A stretch of 51,602 nucleotides of DNA from Anaerophilus nitritigenes (GTDB lineage: Bacteria; Bacillota; Clostridia; Peptostreptococcales; Thermotaleaceae): NCBI RefSeq assembly GCF_004138215.1, contig NZ_RYYS01000078.1, forward strand, positions 1 to 51,602. The letters run 5' to 3'. Below, piece by piece: positions 48,433 to 51,602 of this stretch (positions are counted from its first letter, which is position 1; every line of letters starts with the position of its first letter). The position numbers were made by a program, and so were the translations under genes. The notes beneath the pieces are model-generated. The model did not search any database. It had not been told where the DNA came from and worked only from the letters and a program-made list of their open reading frames with translations.

Positions 48433-49587
48433 TTACCATTTTATTTTTTCTATTCGATCAAATGCTTCTTTTAATGTTTCTATTCCTACTGTAGTAGCAA
48501 TTCTTATATAGTTTTCTCCACTTTTTCCAAAAGCATTTCCTGGAATAGTCAGAATATGAGCTTCTTTTAAAAGCTTTTCACTACATTCCATAGAGGTAAG
48601 ACCTGTCTTTTTTATATTGACAAATAAATAAAATGCTCCTTGAGGTTTCATAACTGATAACTTAGGAATCTTATTGATTCTTTCATATGCATAAAAAACT
48701 CTTTTTCTGTATTCCTCCTTCATAGGTAGAATAATTTCTTCTCTCATATTCAAAGCATAAATGGCTGCTCGTTGAGAAATGGATGGAGCACAATAGCAAA
48801 TTCCTTCATTGATATCTTTTATACAATCAATGATATAATCAGAAGCTAAAACATATCCTACTCTCCATCCTGTCATAGCATAGTCTTTTGAAAAACTACC
48901 CAAAGTAATAGTTCTCTTCTTCATTTCTTCTATCGTAGTAAAAGGAGTAAAATCTTCTTCAAAGCTAAAGCCTCCATATACTTCATCTGTAATAATCAAC
49001 AAATTATTTTCCTGAACAATTTGTGCTATTTTCTTTAAAATTTTAAAATTTAGTGTAGCCCCAGTTGGATTATTAGGAGTATTAATAATAATTGCTTTTG
49101 TTTTATTTGTAATTTTTTCTTTTAATTTTTCTATATTGATTTGAAAATGATCTTCTTCCGTAGTTTCTAAAGTAATCATTTTGCCTCTTGCCAATTCAAT
49201 TTGATTTTTATAAGGTGTAAAATAAGGCTCTGGTACGATGATCTCATCTCCTTCATCTAGAATAGCTTCTAGTACAAGATGCATACCATGACACGCACCT
49301 ACTACAATCATCATTTCTTTTTCATCTACTTTATAACTATACGTATTTTGATAAAAATTTGAAATAGCTTTTCTTAATTCTAAATCACCTAAAGCATCTG
49401 TATATTTTGTATGCCCAGTGCATATATCTTCAAAAGTTTTATCTATAATTCTTCGATCTGTAATAAAATCAGGATCGCCTAGACTTAAATTAATCATATC
49501 GTCGTATAAATAAGCCAGTTCCGATACTACTCCCATAGGAGTAGTCATTTTATCGTGATATTTCTTAGCAAGAAATTGATTTTTCAT
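48433..49587 (-). CDS. Class I/II PLP aminotransferase
   Basis: Fold-type I aminotransferase of 384 residues. NTPNNPTGATL (about 169-179), DEVYGGFSFE and SFSKDYAMTGWRVGY (PLP lysine near 232) are present; RIATT near the end carries the carboxylate-binding arginine. It resembles the PatA/AspC-like gamma group. It follows the ATPase gene of an amino-acid ABC transporter by 12 bases, so it probably deaminates the imported amino acid. N-acetyl-DAP aminotransferase, missing from the window otherwise, is an alternative with little support. Confidence 0.88.
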   Translation of the reverse strand: MKNQFLAKKYHDKMTTPMGVVSELAYLYDDMINLSLGDPDFITDRRIIDKTFEDICTGHTKYTDALGDLELRKAISNFYQNTYSYKVDEKEMMIVVGACHGMHLVLEAILDEGDEIIVPEPYFTPYKNQIELARGKMITLETTEEDHFQINIEKLKEKITNKTKAIIINTPNNPTGATLNFKILKKIAQIVQENNLLIITDEVYGGFSFEEDFTPFTTIEEMKKRTITLGSFSKDYAMTGWRVGYVLASDYIIDCIKDINEGICYCAPSISQRAAIYALNMREEIILPMKEEYRKRVFYAYERINKIPKLSVMKPQGAFYLFVNIKKTGLTSMECSEKLLKEAHILTIPGNAFGKSGENYIRIATTVGIETLKEAFDRIEKIKW

Positions 49588-49599
49588 GCAAACCCTCCT

Positions 49600-50328
49600 C
49601 TACAACACTTTTCCTAAAAAGTCTTTTGTTCTTGGATGCTTTGGATTTTCAAATATCTCTTTTGGAGATCCTTCTTCTACGATTTGTCCTCCATCCATAA
49701 AAACGACTCTTGAGGCTACCTCCTTTGCAAAGCCCATTTCATGAGTTACGACTACCATAGTCATTCCATCTGATGCTAATTCTTTCATTACATCTAATAC
49801 CTCTCCTACCATCTCTGGATCTAGGGCTGAAGTAGGTTCATCAAATAACATTACATCTGGAGACATAGCTAGTGCTCTAGCAATGGCAATCCTTTGTTTT
49901 TGTCCTCCTGATAATTGATTTGGATAAGCATGTGCTTTATCCTCTAATCCAATTCTATTTAATAAATTCATAGCAATTTTTTGAGCTTCTTCTTTTTCCA
50001 TCTTTTTTACTTTTATAGGAGAAAGTGTAATATTTTCTGAAACTGTCATATGTGGAAATAAATTAAATTGTTGAAAAACCATTCCCATCTTTTCTCTTTG
50101 TTTATTTACATCATTTTTAGAATCTGTAATAGAGACTCCTTCAAATACAATTTCACCACTTGTAGGATACTCTAATAAATTTAAACATCTTAAAAAGGTA
50201 CTTTTTCCAGACCCACTAGGACCTATGATGACTACTACTTCTCCTTTTTTAATATGTTCGTCTATTCCTTTGAGTACATGTAATGAGCCAAAGCTTTTAT
50301 TTAAATTAGTTACGTGAATCACTAGCAC
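49600..50328 (-). CDS. Polar amino-acid ABC transporter, ATP-binding protein
   Basis: GlnQ/ArtP-type ATPase of 242 residues. Walker A is [10 protein letters not shown] loop [11 protein letters not shown], signature LSGGQKQR, Walker [15 protein letters not shown], switch VTHEMGFA. The start GTG at 50328 is four bases after GAGGAGG; a GTG two codons later is an alternative. It overlaps the permease gene by 23 bases. With the permease and binding protein it forms a three-part importer. Confidence 0.95.
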   Translation of the reverse strand: MLVIHVTNLNKSFGSLHVLKGIDEHIKKGEVVVIIGPSGSGKSTFLRCLNLLEYPTSGEIVFEGVSITDSKNDVNKQREKMGMVFQQFNLFPHMTVSENITLSPIKVKKMEKEEAQKIAMNLLNRIGLEDKAHAYPNQLSGGQKQRIAIARALAMSPDVMLFDEPTSALDPEMVGEVLDVMKELASDGMTMVVVTHEMGFAKEVASRVVFMDGGQIVEEGSPKEIFENPKHPRTKDFLGKVL

Positions 50329-50998
50329 TCAACCTCCTCTCAAGGTTACCAACCAATTTAGAAAGAGTAAAAGTAATAATAAAATAAATAATTGCAGCAA
50401 CCACTAAAGGTGCAAAAGGTTTATATGAATTTCCTCTTACTGTATCTGTTTGATACATTAAATCATAAATCCCTACTACAGATACAATAGCTGACTCTTT
50501 TACCAGTACAATAAATTCATTTCCTAATGCAGGCAATATATTTTTAAATGCTTGCGGAATAACAATATATCTCATAGCCATAGAATGAGTCATTCCTAAA
50601 GATCTTGCAGCCTCCATCTGTCCTTTATCAATAGATTGAATTCCTGCACGAATGATTTCTGATACATAAGCTGAACTATTAAAAGAAACTGCAATAATTC
50701 CAAGTAATATATCAGGAAATTCTATTCCTGTAAGCATAGGCAATCCATAATAAATCATAAATAATTGTACTAACAAAGGGGTTCCTCTTACAACCTCTAT
50801 ATAAGCTGATGCTGGTACTCTTATAAAAGATTTTTTAGACATTTTCATAAGAGCTAAAAATATACCTATAGCAACACCAAAAATAACACCAAAAAAAGAA
50901 AGAAATAAGGTAATCTTTGTTCCATTGATGAAAAATTTATAATATTTTTGAATAAATTCCATATAAATCGTTATATAATACATCATTATATTAGCCAT
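50306..50998 (-). CDS. Polar amino-acid ABC transporter, permease
   Basis: HisM/GlnP-type inner membrane subunit of 230 residues with about five helices. The family EAA loop is [34 protein letters not shown] (about 130-163). ATG 50998 follows AGGAGG by 11 bases; the GTG at 51010 overlaps that site. It lies 67 bases after the binding-protein gene, across a stem-loop. Substrate is probably a polar amino acid (glutamine, arginine, cystine). Confidence 0.93.
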   Translation of the reverse strand: MANIMMYYITIYMEFIQKYYKFFINGTKITLFLSFFGVIFGVAIGIFLALMKMSKKSFIRVPASAYIEVVRGTPLLVQLFMIYYGLPMLTGIEFPDILLGIIAVSFNSSAYVSEIIRAGIQSIDKGQMEAARSLGMTHSMAMRYIVIPQAFKNILPALGNEFIVLVKESAIVSVVGIYDLMYQTDTVRGNSYKPFAPLVVAAIIYFIITFTLSKLVGNLERRLSASDSRN

Positions 50999-51026
50999 TA
51001 ATATTGCCACCTCCTAAATGCTCTTT

Positions 51027-51067
51027 AAAGTATTAGAAAAAGGTTTAAAACCTTTTTCTAATACTTT
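51027..51067 (-). terminator. Stem-loop between binding protein and permease genes
   Basis: Twenty-base-pair stem (AAAGTATTAGAAAAAGGTTT with its complement, one-base centre) starting at the binding-protein stop. There is no T tract after it, so it is more likely an mRNA-stabilising or partial terminator element that favours the binding protein over the membrane parts. Confidence 0.65.
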
Positions 51068-51602
51068 ATTTACTTTCTGTAAGTTCTACTGCTTGTGCTA
51101 CAAACTCATCTATTTTTCCTTCTTCAATCAATTTATCTAATATTTTATTGAATTCATCTACTAATTCTTTATTTCCTTTTTTCACTGCAATTGCAGCTCC
51201 ATCTCCTTTTTGTAGAACAATTCCTGGCGCAAAAAGTTTTTTATTACTATTTACATAAGAATGAGCTACTGGCTTTGGAATAATAATTGCATCAATTTTT
51301 TCATTTGATAATTCTAATACTAAATCTGTAATTTTACTTAGTCCTTTTACTTGTGCTCCTTCAATACCTCTTGCAAGTTTTTCTTGTACTGTTGACTTTT
51401 GTACACCTATTCTTAATCCTTTTAAATCATCTTTTGATTTTATTTGATCTTTATTTTTTACATTGATTAGTATACTTTGTTCTTCTGAATAATATTCTTT
51501 TGTAAAATCAACACTTTCCGCTCTATCTGGATCTGGTGTCATACCTGCTATAATAAAATCTATTTTATTTGCTACTAAAGCTGCTAATAACCCATCAAAT
51601 TT
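51066..51602 (-). CDS. Polar amino-acid ABC transporter, substrate-binding protein (5' part missing)
   Basis: C-terminal 178 residues of a SBP_bac_3 periplasmic-binding protein; the frame is open to the window edge (KFDGLLAALVANKIDFIIAG then MTPDPDRAESVDFTKEYY). An internal ATG (51542) is not the start. MTPDPDRAESVDF is the conserved hinge block and DLKGLRIGVQKST is the second-lobe entry. Signal peptide and first lobe lie outside. It is the first gene of the SBP-permease-ATPase-aminotransferase unit. Confidence 0.92.
   Translation of the reverse strand, partial: KFDGLLAALVANKIDFIIAGMTPDPDRAESVDFTKEYYSEEQSILINVKNKDQIKSKDDLKGLRIGVQKSTVQEKLARGIEGAQVKGLSKITDLVLELSNEKIDAIIIPKPVAHSYVNSNKKLFAPGIVLQKGDGAAIAVKKGNKELVDEFNKILDKLIEEGKIDEFVAQAVELTESK

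Overview
The window is about 51.6 kb of very AT-rich DNA. It looks like the chromosome of an anaerobic, spore-forming Clostridia member. The evidence is strong AGGAGG-type ribosome sites, many TTG and GTG starts, a T-box and a TPP riboswitch, sigma-54 activators tied to amino-acid genes, and many spore genes (two alpha/beta SASPs, SpmA/SpmB, SleB/YpeB, a PdaB-like deacetylase). Genus cannot be fixed from the sequence alone. There is no prophage, insertion sequence, CRISPR array or rRNA.

Layout. Bases 1-6.3 kb (mostly minus strand): the end of a tRNA-Val, Hsp33, a cold-shock protein, a methyltransferase, a divergent SASP, ThiT behind a TPP riboswitch, then DegV, a CPBP protease and an M20 amidohydrolase. 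Bases 6.3-12.3 kb: a DeoR-type regulator heading asd-dapA-dapB-dapH on the plus strand, convergent with dapF and hpt. Bases 12.3-18.6 kb: an L-cysteine desulfidase with a sigma-54 promoter, its neighbouring sigma-54 activator, an ABC exporter and a sugar-phosphate kinase. Bases 18.7-27.2 kb: a MarR/cyclase pair, a two-OB-fold SSB-like protein, a Mur-ligase-like protein without a P-loop, a PdaB-like deacetylase, a Na/Pi symporter, a QueG-like iron-sulfur protein, an SASP, a DUF4364 protein, a YVTN propeller and a TSCPD protein. Bases 27.2-36.2 kb: spmB, spmA, lysA, a second sigma-54 activator, folC and valS with a T-box. Bases 36.2-39.3 kb: small proteins, an orphan solute-binding lipoprotein and a metallo-beta-lactamase-fold hydrolase. 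Bases 39.4-44.6 kb: two convergent operons for peptidoglycan-peptide handling (LD-carboxypeptidase plus beta-lactamase-fold protein; alanine racemase, M20 peptidase and DppA). Bases 44.6-51.6 kb: small proteins, ypeB, sleB, an aminotransferase and a polar amino-acid ABC transporter cut by the window end.

How it works together. Most of the diaminopimelate/lysine route is here (asd, dapA, dapB, dapH, dapF, lysA, and a candidate dapL), but under split control: the early operon sits behind a DeoR-like regulator, while lysA sits behind a -24/-12 sigma-54 promoter with three 15-bp repeats next to its own activator. The same 14-base promoter core (GGCATGA, Y, T, W, TTGC) precedes the cysteine desulfidase, lysA and the LD-carboxypeptidase operon. 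A weaker relative precedes the alanine racemase operon. The most interesting reading is a local sigma-54 network joining cysteine breakdown, the DAP-to-lysine step and cell-wall peptide salvage. Genes too short for routine calling (47, 49, 58 and 33 codons, and possibly 24) are also listed.
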